Source: Chloroflexota bacterium
GTDB lineage: Bacteria > Chloroflexota > Anaerolineae > Anaerolineales > Anaerolineaceae
Assembly: GCA_023406965.1 (NCBI GenBank)
Contig: JAEXTI010000338.1
Location: forward strand, 1-9,089
DNA: 9,089 bases
Reading direction: 5' to 3'
Shown here: in pieces, positions 1-9,012 of the stretch
Layout: the number at the start of each line of letters is the position of its first letter
Numbering within the stretch: the first letter of the stretch is position 1
The notes under the pieces: generated by a model
What the model was told of the DNA's origin: nothing
What the model saw: the letters and a program-made list of their open reading frames with translations, nothing else
Database searches by the model: none
Translations under genes and position numbers: made by a program

Positions 1-1053
1 AGCGAAGCCCACGTTGCGCAGTTGGATCGCCGCTTCCTTATCCGCAGTAATCCCGGCAATCTCTGCCCCGCCCTCGCGCTCGGGATCATGCTCCACCACC
101 TCCAGCACCCCCCCCCCCGCCCCCCCCGCCTCGCGGATGGAAGCCAGAATGCCGGGGATGCTACCCAGCGGGTTGACCACCCAGTTGAGTAAATTGATGA
201 AGGCAAACAGCGAGCCAAAGGTGATGCGGTCCTGGATGGCCAGGTAGCCGCCCAGGCCCATGGCAATGATAAAGGGCAAGATGCCCAGGCCAAACCCGCC
301 GCCTTCAATAATCGCGCGCAGGCGGGCGATCTTAAGTCCCTGCTTGAGCACGCCTTGATTGGCCGTGTTGAAGCGCTGTTCCATGATGCCCGTCAGGTTG
401 AACGCCTTCACCAGCATGGCCCCCGAAAGGCCGTCCTGAGCAATGCTGTTCACCTTGCCAATCTCCCCTTGCATTTGCTCGCTGCGCTTGGATACCGGCG
501 CCGACAACGCCGAGACCAGCATGAACAGCAGCGGCGTGGCAATCACCGTCACCAGGGCCAGGAACCAGTTGATTGACAGGATGTAGGCGAAAGCCGCCAG
601 CGCCCGCACCGACTGCCCCAGCAGATCGATCAAGTTGTTGTTCAGCAGGGTCTTGATTTTGCCCAGGTCCGAGTTCATCACTGAAAGCATGTCGCCGCTG
701 TGGCGCTGCTCAAGATAATCGATGGGCAGGCGCGCGCTGCGCCCGGCAATCGCCTTGCGAATGCGCGCCAGTGCGCCCTCGCTGAACCGCCCAATGCTGA
801 GGGTACGCAGGTAGGCTACCGGAATGCCCGCAACGGTGACCACCAGGCTGAGAATCACATACTGCCAGAAGACATCCGGCTGGTTTTCAGAGACCGCGTC
901 AAAGAACTTGCGGATGTAGTGATTGCTCGAAATCAACAAGGCGGCCTGCACCAAATCGATGCTCAAAGCCGCGTACAACCAGCCTTGCAAGCCGCCAGCC
1001 ATGTGCACCATGCGCCGGACGACCGGCCAGATAGGGGGTTTTTGTGTCTGCAT
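1..1053 (-). CDS. ABC exporter, membrane domain plus start of ATPase domain (partial, C-terminus off left edge)
   Basis: This is the first 351 residues of a fused permease-ATPase of the type IV ABC exporter family (MsbA/multidrug-like), an inner-membrane pump driven by ATP. Six hydrophobic segments can be placed at about residues 22-42, 63-82, 145-163, 164-184, 250-270 and 278-298, with the usual polar loops between them (for example SDLGKIKTLLNNN at 128-140). The exporter linker follows at about 299-340, and AIQLRNVGFA at 342-351 is where the nucleotide-binding domain normally begins. Walker A, the signature motif and Walker B lie outside the window. An in-frame stop directly precedes the ATG at 1053, and AAGGTGA sits about 5 bases upstream, so the start is firm. 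It has its own promoter and is separated from the upstream genes by a hairpin. The substrate cannot be told. Residues 309-315 (AGGAGGG) come from a G-rich homopolymer tract and are unusually glycine-rich for this linker. Confidence 0.9.
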   Translation of the reverse strand, partial: MQTQKPPIWPVVRRMVHMAGGLQGWLYAALSIDLVQAALLISSNHYIRKFFDAVSENQPDVFWQYVILSLVVTVAGIPVAYLRTLSIGRFSEGALARIRKAIAGRSARLPIDYLEQRHSGDMLSVMNSDLGKIKTLLNNNLIDLLGQSVRALAAFAYILSINWFLALVTVIATPLLFMLVSALSAPVSKRSEQMQGEIGKVNSIAQDGLSGAMLVKAFNLTGIMEQRFNTANQGVLKQGLKIARLRAIIEGGGFGLGILPFIIAMGLGGYLAIQDRITFGSLFAFINLLNWVVNPLGSIPGILASIREAGGAGGGVLEVVEHDPEREGGAEIAGITADKEAAIQLRNVGFA

Positions 1054-1073
1054 AAATCACCTTTATGTTTAAT

Positions 1074-1101
1074 ATTCTAGCAGAGTATTTAGAAAAGTCA
1101 A
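1074..1101 (-). promoter_or_regulatory. Sigma-70-type promoter of the ABC exporter gene
   Basis: Read on the minus strand, a -35 box TTGACT (1096-1101) is followed by a 16-base spacer and an extended -10 TGCTAGAAT, whose hexamer TAGAAT lies at 1074-1079. Transcription would start near 1067, giving a leader of only about 14 bases that contains the AAGGTGA ribosome binding site. A 12-bp palindrome ATTATTAATAAT (1116-1127) lies about 15 bp upstream of the -35 and could be an operator or an UP-like element, but in such AT-rich DNA it may be chance. Confidence 0.65.
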
Positions 1102-1160
1102 TAAACAGACTCAATATTATTAATAATCGCTTCATTAAATTGTAAATTTTATGCAATATA

Positions 1161-1207
1161 CAACGAAAGATCTGATAGTTTTTAATAACCTATCAGATTT
1201 TTCGTTG
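1161..1207. terminator. Long hairpin, probable bidirectional terminator
   Basis: Two 18-base arms (1161-1178 and 1190-1207) match at 17 of 18 positions around an 11-base AT-rich loop. The arms carry CTGATAG at the loop and CAACGAAA at the base. A T-run on one side and an A-run on the other (ATTTTT in the right arm) give the A-stem-T layout of a factor-independent terminator. It lies about 97 bases past the stop of the DUF2019-like gene and before the exporter promoter, so it probably insulates the exporter from readthrough. The rest of the gap (1208-1303) shows nothing I can name. Confidence 0.6.
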
Positions 1208-1303
1208 TTCCTACATTCCGCACCAAGAAAAGCTGAAAATCGAAATTTTGCATAAGCTAGGGAAGCTGATAGTGGCCGCTAGAAACCAATTTTTGTGTGG
1301 TGA

Positions 1304-1663
1304 TTATTCGAGTTGCCAGGAGCCTTCCGTCCAGCGTTTAATGGCCTGTCGAGCTTCGAAGCCAATGAGGCCGGGTTCTTTCGCAATTTTTTGAAGCGTA
1401 GCCAGTGCTCTTTCTGGGGAAAATTTCAAAGAAAAAACAGCTGCCATAGCTGCTATAGGTAATGTTTCCGTATCTACGAGATTAAGAAGCGCGTTTCGAG
1501 CATCAACACCCAGGTTGGTAAGTTCGAGGAAGGATTTGTTGATTTTCTTAGCTTGTACGTTTGCTGTTCTCGAGTTACCAGCCATTAATGCATCGTAATG
1601 GATTCTTGAGGCCTCAGCGAAATTAACTAACAACCTCTGAATTTGTTTATCTTTTGTATCCAT
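1304..1663 (-). CDS. DUF2019-like small helical protein, possibly an immunity protein
   Basis: The gene encodes a 119-residue soluble, mostly helical protein with no signal peptide or membrane segment. From memory, its pattern resembles DUF2019 proteins: an N-terminal helix with LVNFAEASRIHYDAL, a middle DARNALLNLVDTETLPIAAMAA (residues about 54-75) where the family has 'DARRALLPLYEHPNPQVRLNAA', and a C-terminal GFEARQAIKRW. This looks like a short HEAT-type repeat. The family has no established biochemical role. Proteins of this size and fold class are often found as immunity proteins in toxin neighbourhoods, but no toxin is visible here. The ATG at 1663 is preceded by GGAGTG at about 8 bases. 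The base composition is far more AT-rich than the sugar genes (23 G+C of 60 at 1381-1440), which suggests acquisition by transfer. Confidence 0.72.
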   Translation of the reverse strand: MDTKDKQIQRLLVNFAEASRIHYDALMAGNSRTANVQAKKINKSFLELTNLGVDARNALLNLVDTETLPIAAMAAVFSLKFSPERALATLQKIAKEPGLIGFEARQAIKRWTEGSWQLE

Positions 1664-1677
1664 AACTCACACTCCAT

Positions 1678-1706
1678 GCTATGAGCTGAGCAAATAGCCG
1701 TGTCAA
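1678..1706 (-). promoter_or_regulatory. Weak candidate promoter for the DUF2019-like gene
   Basis: A perfect -35 TTGACA on the minus strand (1701-1706) is followed at 17 bases by CATAGC (1678-1683), only 3 of 6 against the -10 consensus. A start from it would leave almost no leader before the GGAGTG ribosome binding site. The rest of the gap between the two small genes (1707-1916) holds an imperfect inverted repeat (1681-1698 with 1770-1785), a small ATCGAT hairpin (1794-1810) and one copy of a 21-bp direct repeat. Confidence 0.25.
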
Positions 1707-1848
1707 TCCCGAGGGCCAAATAGCTGAATAATTTTCTTGTGAACCTGGCTCAAGTTCAGCACTCAACGAGCTATTCGCTGGTCATTAACCCAGATCGATA
1801 AAACATCGATGCCTTCAAACATTCGAAAGATCCAGTACGCCGTAGAGA

Positions 1849-1869
1849 GGTATCCTTACCCCGCATCTT
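1849..1869. repeat. 21-bp direct repeat, copy 1
   Basis: This 21-base stretch, beginning GGTATCCTTACCCCG, is identical to 2176-2196, which lies 327 bp to the right in the same orientation. It sits 48 bases past the stop of the 73-residue gene. Its core GGTA-TCCT-TACC can form a short hairpin, but unlike copy 2 the left arm is not extended to GCGGGGTA. Confidence 0.75.
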
Positions 1870-1916
1870 TCCTTCCACCCAGTGCTCAAACAGTAAGTCG
1901 CGACATCAAAAGGGGT

Positions 1917-2138
1917 TCAGCGTGGCCAAAACTCTTTTTTGACTACATCGCCCGATCTATCGTCAATAACGATCCGAATATTTCCGCCCCGACTGTTCAT
2001 ATTCGTTCGTATATGCCACCTCTTCTTGCCCATAAAGAAAAATACTCCATAGCTATGAATGCAAACAGGTTCAAGCCAGGGCCAACCCTCCTGTTCTGCA
2101 ACCTTTTTGGCAATACGAAGCGCCTCTTCTTGTTGCAA
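1917..2138 (-). CDS. Small hypothetical protein, Imm35/YrhB-like pattern, TTG start
   Basis: This 73-residue soluble protein has an N-terminal helix (EEALRIAKKVAEQEGW, residues 4-19), then alternating strands with VCIHSYGVFFFMGKKRWHIRTN, then GGNIRIVIDDRSGDVVKKEFWPR. The ending, a hydrophobic strand then D-x-x-[ST]-G-[DE]-V, is typical of small alpha-beta immunity-like proteins such as the Imm35/YrhB type, where it reads 'VDKETGEVL'. This is pattern resemblance, not a confirmed family. No ATG is in frame at the N-terminus, but TTG at 2138 is preceded by a strong GGGAGG, so the start is credible. The gene lies 77 bases after the kinase stop, could be read through from it, and is bracketed by a 21-bp direct repeat. 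It shares an AT-rich segment with the DUF2019-like gene. Function unknown. Confidence 0.65.
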   Translation of the reverse strand: MQQEEALRIAKKVAEQEGWPWLEPVCIHSYGVFFFMGKKRWHIRTNMNSRGGNIRIVIDDRSGDVVKKEFWPR

Positions 2139-2142
2139 AACG

Positions 2143-2149
2143 ACCTCCC
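2143..2149 (-). promoter_or_regulatory. Ribosome binding site fixing the TTG start of the 73-residue gene
   Basis: GGGAGGT on the minus strand ends 4 bases before the TTG at 2138-2136. A nearby ATG (2150-2152) is in a different frame and sits on the site itself, so TTG is the best start. Confidence 0.6.
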
Positions 2150-2171
2150 ATTTACCCCAACCACTTGGTAG

Positions 2172-2196
2172 GCGGGGTATCCTTACCCCGCATCTT
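2172..2196. repeat. 21-bp direct repeat copy 2, with perfect 8-bp hairpin
   Basis: GCGGGGTA (2172-2179) and TACCCCGC (2184-2191) are perfect inverted arms around the 4-base loop TCCT. Bases 2176-2196 repeat 1849-1869 exactly. The hairpin begins 25 bases past the kinase stop. It has no T-run, so it looks more like a REP-type element or an mRNA-stabilising stem than an intrinsic terminator. Both copies lie just downstream of a gene's stop codon. Confidence 0.75.
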
Positions 2197-2215
2197 CATC
2201 TCCGCGACCCTTGGA

Positions 2216-3184
2216 TTACTTTCCCTGGACTCCGCGGATCAACTTCTTCCGAACCGCCTCCGTCTCCAACCCCGCTCCCTGCATAGCCAGCACCACCCCG
2301 CCGACCACGGGCGGCGCAATCAACCGCACCAGGCGGGCCTTCGGTGCCACCTTGCGAATCGTCCGCCGGGCCGTTTGGGTCAGCAGGGGGTGGCCTTTCC
2401 AGGCACTGCCAATTTGCACCACCTCCACGGCCTCGGCTTCCATCTCCAACTGGCGGATCACCCCGCAGGCCATCTCGCCCAGCTCGCGACCCGCCCAGCG
2501 CATCACCTCCAGCGCCTGCGGGTCGCCCTGCGCCGCCACCTCGAACAGGCGCATGATGGCGGCCTCGCCCAGTTCGTAGCGGTTCACGTACAAGCCTTCG
2601 ATCAGGTCAAACAGGTCCTTGGCTCCGGTCAGTTCCAGGAAAGCCCCCGAAAGCGCCGTAGCCGGGCCGCGCCGGTTCCACTCGAACACCACGGCGCGCA
2701 CAGCGCGCTGGAGCATGTCCCAGCCGCCGGCAAACTCGCCCGACCAGTGGCCCATGCCGCCCACCACGCGCCCTTCGCACCCGTCGCGGCTCCAGCCGCG
2801 GCAGTTATTGCCCGTACCCGAAACCAGCGACACGCCCCAGCCCTGCGTCGTTCCGGCCAAAATACCCAGCGTGGCGTCGTTGACGATTTCCAGCGGGCAG
2901 GTCAATCCCAGCGGGGCAATGCCTCCCAGGATCATCTCCTTCTGGCAGGGCCAGTCGTAACCCGCCAGGCCCATCCCCGCTGCGGTGATCGCGCCCACCT
3001 CCAGGCCTGCCGCCTTCAATGCACCACCCACGGCGTCCTGCAGCGAGGCGGTCATGCCCTCAATCCCCACCCCCTCCCAGTTGCCGGGTCCGCCCGCCCC
3101 AAAGCCCAGCACGAGCCCTCGCTCGTCGGCAATCAGCGCGTGGGTCTTGGTGCCGCCGCCGTCCACTCCCAAAAAGATGCTCAT
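2216..3184 (-). CDS. BadF/BadG/BcrA/BcrD-family sugar kinase, N-acetylglucosamine kinase-like
   Basis: This 322-residue protein has the ASKHA ATPase fold and probably phosphorylates a hexose or N-acetylhexosamine in the cytoplasm. Phosphate-1 is VDGGGTKT at residues 7-14, the likely catalytic Asp is D103 in IVNDAT, phosphate-2 is SGTGNNCRG at 122-130, and an adenosine-type motif GSAWKGHPLL and APPVVGGVVLA follow near the C-terminus. The length fits NAGK-like members. Where many NAGK relatives have GDEGS, this one reads GHWSGEFAGGW (about 145-155), so the sugar specificity may differ. The four cysteines are scattered and do not form the iron-sulfur pattern of the dehydratase activators of this family. 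The start ATG overlaps the stop of the epimerase gene in ATGA, implying translational coupling. It is the last gene of the sugar cluster. The exact substrate cannot be told. Confidence 0.88.
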   Translation of the reverse strand: MSIFLGVDGGGTKTHALIADERGLVLGFGAGGPGNWEGVGIEGMTASLQDAVGGALKAAGLEVGAITAAGMGLAGYDWPCQKEMILGGIAPLGLTCPLEIVNDATLGILAGTTQGWGVSLVSGTGNNCRGWSRDGCEGRVVGGMGHWSGEFAGGWDMLQRAVRAVVFEWNRRGPATALSGAFLELTGAKDLFDLIEGLYVNRYELGEAAIMRLFEVAAQGDPQALEVMRWAGRELGEMACGVIRQLEMEAEAVEVVQIGSAWKGHPLLTQTARRTIRKVAPKARLVRLIAPPVVGGVVLAMQGAGLETEAVRKKLIRGVQGK

Positions 3185-4167
3185 GCCTGTTTCCTCACCT
3201 GCATCTGCCGCCCGATGATCTCGTCTTCCCAGGTCAGCGTATCCGAGTCGGGGATGCGCCCGTCGCGGTCCATGGCCTCGATCACCTGCGCCATGCCCGC
3301 TTCCAGCGAAACACGCGGCTGGAAACTCGGCACGTCGCGCATCAACTTCTCGGGCGAGTAGAAGACATGGTGAGCAAAAATTTCTTCGGTGATGCCAAAC
3401 CCCGGGATGTCAAAAGTCTTGAGATCGGCAAAGGGCACCCCCACCAGCTCCACCTCGCGCCCCAGCACCTTCATCGCCGTGCGGTGGTATTCGGCCCAGG
3501 TCACGCATTCACGCCGCACCAGATTGTAAATCTGCCCAATGCAAGCCGGGTTGGCCAGCACGCCCGCGAAGCCCAGGGCCGCGTCGTCCACATGCAGGTG
3601 CTGGTGCAGCGCGTTGCCGTCGCCCACCACCAAAATCGGCTTGCCCTTGCGGATGCGGTCGATCCAGGAAAAGTCCCAGGCCACCTGCCGCACCAGGCCT
3701 TGCTGCGGGCCGTAGGTGGTGGACGGTTTGATGATCACCGCCGGGAAGCCCTCGCGGTAGTAGGCTTCCAGGAACAGCGCATCCGCGGCGGCCTTGTTGC
3801 GCCCGTAAGCGGTGATGGGCCGCAGCCGGTCACCCTCCCGCGTCGGCAGGAAGTCGTATTCGATGCCGTAAGTGCACACCGTGGAGGTCTGCACGAACAC
3901 GCCCACCCCACGGAAGGCCCGCAGGCTCGAGGCGGCATCCTCGGCTCCGAAGCCGATCATATCGATGGCCGCGTCGAACTTCTCGGCCTGCATCTTTTGC
4001 TCAAAGGTTTCGCGCTCCATGCGGTCGCACAGCAGCAGCCGCGCCCCTTCCGGCACAGGCTTGCGCGCCCCGCGGTTCACGCACACCACGTCGTGCCCCT
4101 GCCGCACCAGCAGCCGGACAATGCCCTCGCTAATATTCCCCGTCCCGCCAACGATACCAATTTTCAT
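3181..4167 (-). CDS. NAD-dependent epimerase/dehydratase, extended SDR family
   Basis: This 328-residue Rossmann-fold oxidoreductase probably acts on a sugar or nucleotide sugar. The N-terminus KIGIVGGTGNIS (residues 2-13) is the dinucleotide-binding loop, with Ser in place of the last Gly of the GxxGxxG pattern, as in several atypical SDRs. Downstream are D69 at the end of the fourth strand region, a TSTVCTYG segment (94-101) carrying the catalytic Ser/Thr, and the active-site pair Y121 and K125 in AYGRNK. KPSTTYGP (147-154) and HVDDAA (192-197) are standard extended-SDR landmarks. GAGGTG lies 5 bases before the ATG. It follows GH4 after a 125-base gap filled by a hairpin repeat, and overlaps the kinase start by 4 bases, so it probably works with the kinase on one substrate. 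No motif identifies the substrate, and it could be a dehydrogenase rather than an epimerase. Confidence 0.87.
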   Translation of the reverse strand: MKIGIVGGTGNISEGIVRLLVRQGHDVVCVNRGARKPVPEGARLLLCDRMERETFEQKMQAEKFDAAIDMIGFGAEDAASSLRAFRGVGVFVQTSTVCTYGIEYDFLPTREGDRLRPITAYGRNKAAADALFLEAYYREGFPAVIIKPSTTYGPQQGLVRQVAWDFSWIDRIRKGKPILVVGDGNALHQHLHVDDAALGFAGVLANPACIGQIYNLVRRECVTWAEYHRTAMKVLGREVELVGVPFADLKTFDIPGFGITEEIFAHHVFYSPEKLMRDVPSFQPRVSLEAGMAQVIEAMDRDGRIPDSDTLTWEDEIIGRQMQVRKQA

Positions 4168-4206
4168 TGTTGCACCTCAGGGCTTGTTATGAACAGCCGA
4201 ATTTTT

Positions 4207-4287
4207 TCCACGAATGACACGAATTTCACGAATTTTAAAAGAAAAGGAAAATTTCTTCACATTCGCGTCATTCGTGTAATTCGTGGA
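4207..4287. repeat. Hairpin repeat built of 9-bp CACGAAT units
   Basis: Two 27-base arms (4207-4233 and 4261-4287) pair at 23 of 27 positions around a 27-base A-rich middle. Inside each arm the heptamer CACGAAT, with minor changes, occurs three times at 9-base spacing, so the element holds six units in two opposed groups of three. It fills the GH4-epimerase gap and begins 5 bases past the GH4 stop. I recall very similar CACGAATT-type sequences scattered through many environmental genomes, which suggests a mobile or dispersed intergenic element. It would fold strongly in mRNA and could limit readthrough or protect the upstream message. Confidence 0.8.
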
Positions 4288-4292
4288 GAATC

Positions 4293-5585
4293 CTATTTAA
4301 AAAATTGCGGCAGCCATTGGCGGTTGGATTCCAGCAGATCGTCCAGCACCGCCTCCACCTTGTCCGCCTTCGGGCCAATGGGGTTGGCCAGCAGGGCCTG
4401 GTAGGCCGCGCTGCGGTCGCCCTTGACTGCCGCCTCCACCGTCAACAGTTCGAACATCTTCACCGCCGCCACCAGCGCAAAGCACGCCGGGGGCAAGGGT
4501 TTGGCGGGCAGCGGGTGGATGCCTTTCGCGTCTACTTTGGCCGGAATCTCCACCACCCAATCGGCGGGCCAGCCCTCCACCGCCCCGTTGCTGCGCGTGT
4601 TCACCACGTGCACCTGTCCCAGGTCGTTGTAATGCGAGTCGATCAACTGCGTCGCCAGCGTCGAGTAGTACGCCCCGCCGCGCTTCATCAGGTCGGCAGG
4701 CGGCTTGGTCAGGGCCGGGTCCGCATACTCGCGCAGCAGGTCTTCCTCAATCGACATCACCTCTTCGGCCCGCGAAGGCGGCCATTTCTTCTGCGCTTCC
4801 AGCTTCTTGTCGGTGTAGTAGAAGTACTGCAAGTAGTAGTTGGGGATCATCCCCAACACCTCCAGCGTGCGTACGTCCCATTCGGGATGCTCTTCCTTAC
4901 GCTGTTCTTCCAATAACGCCGGGAAGATATGCGGCCACATCTCTTCGCCGTCCACAGTGAAGCCATAATGCCAGGTCAGGTGGTTGAGGCCCAGGGTTTT
5001 CAATTCGGCCCGGTGATCCTCGATCTTAGCGCCCAGCTTCTCCTCCAGCCGCTCCAGCATGTGCATCTTGGTGGTGATGCCCACGTTGCACACCCCCACC
5101 GCCTGTATGTCGCTCGCGTAACGGTTGAGGGCCTCGGTCACCAGCCCGGCGGGGTTGGTGAAGTTGGCCAGCAGGGCCCCCGGGGCCGTCTGGCGAATGT
5201 CGTCGGCGATACTCAAAATCACCGGGATGGTGCGCAGGGCCTTGGCCATGCCGCCCACACCGGTCGTCTCCTGACCGATCAAGCCGTGGCGCAGGCCCAG
5301 GTACTCATCTCCGCGCCGGGCAGGCATCATCCCCACCCGCAGCTGCGTGGTCACATAGCTGGCCCCCGCGATGCTCTCGCGCTGGTTGGTGCTCAGTACC
5401 ACCTTGAACGGCGAGCCCTTGGCCTGGACCATGCGCTGGGCAAACCCGCCCACCACGGCCAGCCGCTCCGGGTCAACATCCATCAACCACAGTTCCTTCA
5501 CCGGCAGTGTTTCCACTCGCGCCAGGAAACCATTTACCAACTCGGGGGTATATGTCGATCCCCCGCCAATCACGGTTATTTTCAT
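4293..5585 (-). CDS. GH4 family NAD+- and metal-dependent glycosidase, 6-phospho-beta-glucosidase-like
   Basis: This 430-residue cytoplasmic enzyme is of glycoside hydrolase family 4, which cleaves glycosides by transient oxidation at C3 with NAD+ and a divalent metal. The N-terminus [16 protein letters not shown] (residues 2-17) is the GH4 NAD-binding loop, and MDVDPERL (35-42) holds the acidic residue for the ribose. NFTNPAG (141-147), C166-N167 in GVCNVG, and H202 in GLNHL match the metal ligands and substrate-binding residues of the family. KRGGAYYS (301-308) carries the likely catalytic tyrosine. Length and motifs fit the 6-phospho-beta-glucosidase/ChbF side of GH4, but specificity is uncertain and no PTS is present. 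I chose ATG 5585: the frame stays open 30 codons further, but that part only translates a hairpin repeat. GGAGG lies 12 bases upstream. Confidence 0.9.
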   Translation of the reverse strand: MKITVIGGGSTYTPELVNGFLARVETLPVKELWLMDVDPERLAVVGGFAQRMVQAKGSPFKVVLSTNQRESIAGASYVTTQLRVGMMPARRGDEYLGLRHGLIGQETTGVGGMAKALRTIPVILSIADDIRQTAPGALLANFTNPAGLVTEALNRYASDIQAVGVCNVGITTKMHMLERLEEKLGAKIEDHRAELKTLGLNHLTWHYGFTVDGEEMWPHIFPALLEEQRKEEHPEWDVRTLEVLGMIPNYYLQYFYYTDKKLEAQKKWPPSRAEEVMSIEEDLLREYADPALTKPPADLMKRGGAYYSTLATQLIDSHYNDLGQVHVVNTRSNGAVEGWPADWVVEIPAKVDAKGIHPLPAKPLPPACFALVAAVKMFELLTVEAAVKGDRSAAYQALLANPIGPKADKVEAVLDDLLESNRQWLPQFFK

Positions 5586-5600
5586 GTTTTCTCTCTTCCT

Positions 5601-5738
5601 CCCTCTCCCTTTTAGGGAGAGGGACGGGGTGACCCTGGCCGGGCCAGGGTGAGGGTAAATCTTAGTTCGCCACAACCTTAAGTCAGGGGAAGCAAAGGTT
5701 TCACCCTCACCCTAACCCTCTCCCTGGGAGGGAGAGGG
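5601..5738. repeat. REP/BIME-like element: inverted pair of GAGGG hairpins
   Basis: Two hairpins share the same 10-bp stem CCCTCTCCCT/AGGGAGAGGG, one at 5601-5623 (loop TTT) and one at 5716-5738 (loop GGG). Their flanks are also related in inverted orientation (GGGGTGACCC at 5626-5635 against TCACCCTCACCC at 5701-5712). Between them is a third hairpin of 9-base arms around a single G (5632-5650). The layout is that of two REP units facing each other. The element occupies most of the gap between the mannosidase stop and the GH4 start, beginning 7 bases past the mannosidase stop. Similar CCCTCACCCTAACCCTCTCC sequences are, to my recollection, common dispersed repeats in environmental bacteria. 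It may stabilise the upstream message or damp downstream expression. Confidence 0.82.
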
Positions 5739-5744
5739 AACAGA

Positions 5745-8882
<3,138 letters not shown>

Positions 8883-8940
8883 GAGCGAATCCTTTCATTT
8901 CATTAACGGGTTATGATCTGACAGAACGCTTGTACCCAAA

Positions 8941-8949
8941 AGTGTAACA
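8941..8949 (-). promoter_or_regulatory. Candidate extended -10 promoter of the mannosidase cluster
   Basis: TGTTACACT on the minus strand fits an extended -10 (TGn plus a hexamer matching TATAAT at 4 of 6). No good -35 is found 16-18 bases upstream. Transcription would start near 8934, leaving a leader of about 50 bases. GAGCGAAT (minus strand, 8951-8958) lies immediately upstream and is repeated inverted next to the start codon (8883-8890). Confidence 0.3.
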
Positions 8950-8970
8950 TATTCGCTCTCAGCCTGCATT

Positions 8971-9005
8971 GGACGAAGGATATACAACCACTATTCTTTT
9001 CGTCC
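8971..9005. promoter_or_regulatory. Inverted repeat, candidate operator or stem
   Basis: GGACGAA (8971-8977) and TTCGTCC (8999-9005) are perfect 7-bp arms 21 bases apart, with further partial matching inwards. It lies between the presumed leftward promoter of the mannosidase gene and the rightward promoter at the window's edge. Confidence 0.4.
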
Positions 9006-9012
9006 TACAAAG

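Noticed and set aside
899..1156. 85-codon minus-strand frame starting upstream of the exporter
   Set aside because: It overlaps the exporter's promoter and first 50 codons in a different frame and has no ribosome binding site of note. The exporter frame has membrane-domain sequence and AAGGTGA.
1809..2171. 120-codon plus-strand open frame opposite the 73-residue gene
   Set aside because: It has no clear ribosome binding site. Its translation is unstructured and Pro-rich, while the opposite frame has a strong ribosome binding site and a family-like pattern. The TTG start makes the choice less than certain.
2172..2191. Intrinsic terminator after the kinase gene
   Set aside because: The hairpin is perfect but no T-run follows on the minus strand, so I list it as a repeat with a stem rather than a terminator.
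1849..2196. CRISPR array from the 21-bp repeat
   Set aside because: Only two copies, 327 bp apart with a gene between them; no regular spacing or spacers.
2100..2200. Integron attC site next to the small gene
   Set aside because: A gene followed by a hairpin repeat suggested a cassette, but I see no GTTRRRY/RYYYAAC core pair or the bulged stem of attC.
2165..3361. 398-codon plus-strand open frame opposite the kinase
   Set aside because: Antisense shadow with Arg/His/Pro-rich composition and no motif.
3019..4404. 461-codon plus-strand open frame across kinase, epimerase and the repeat
   Set aside because: It is antisense to two well-supported genes and runs through the hairpin repeat. The translation has no family resemblance.
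5586..5675. 30-codon N-terminal extension of the GH4 gene
   Set aside because: The extension only translates the GAGGG hairpin repeat. GH4 proteins normally begin right at the KITVIGGGS nucleotide-binding strand, as they do from ATG 5585.
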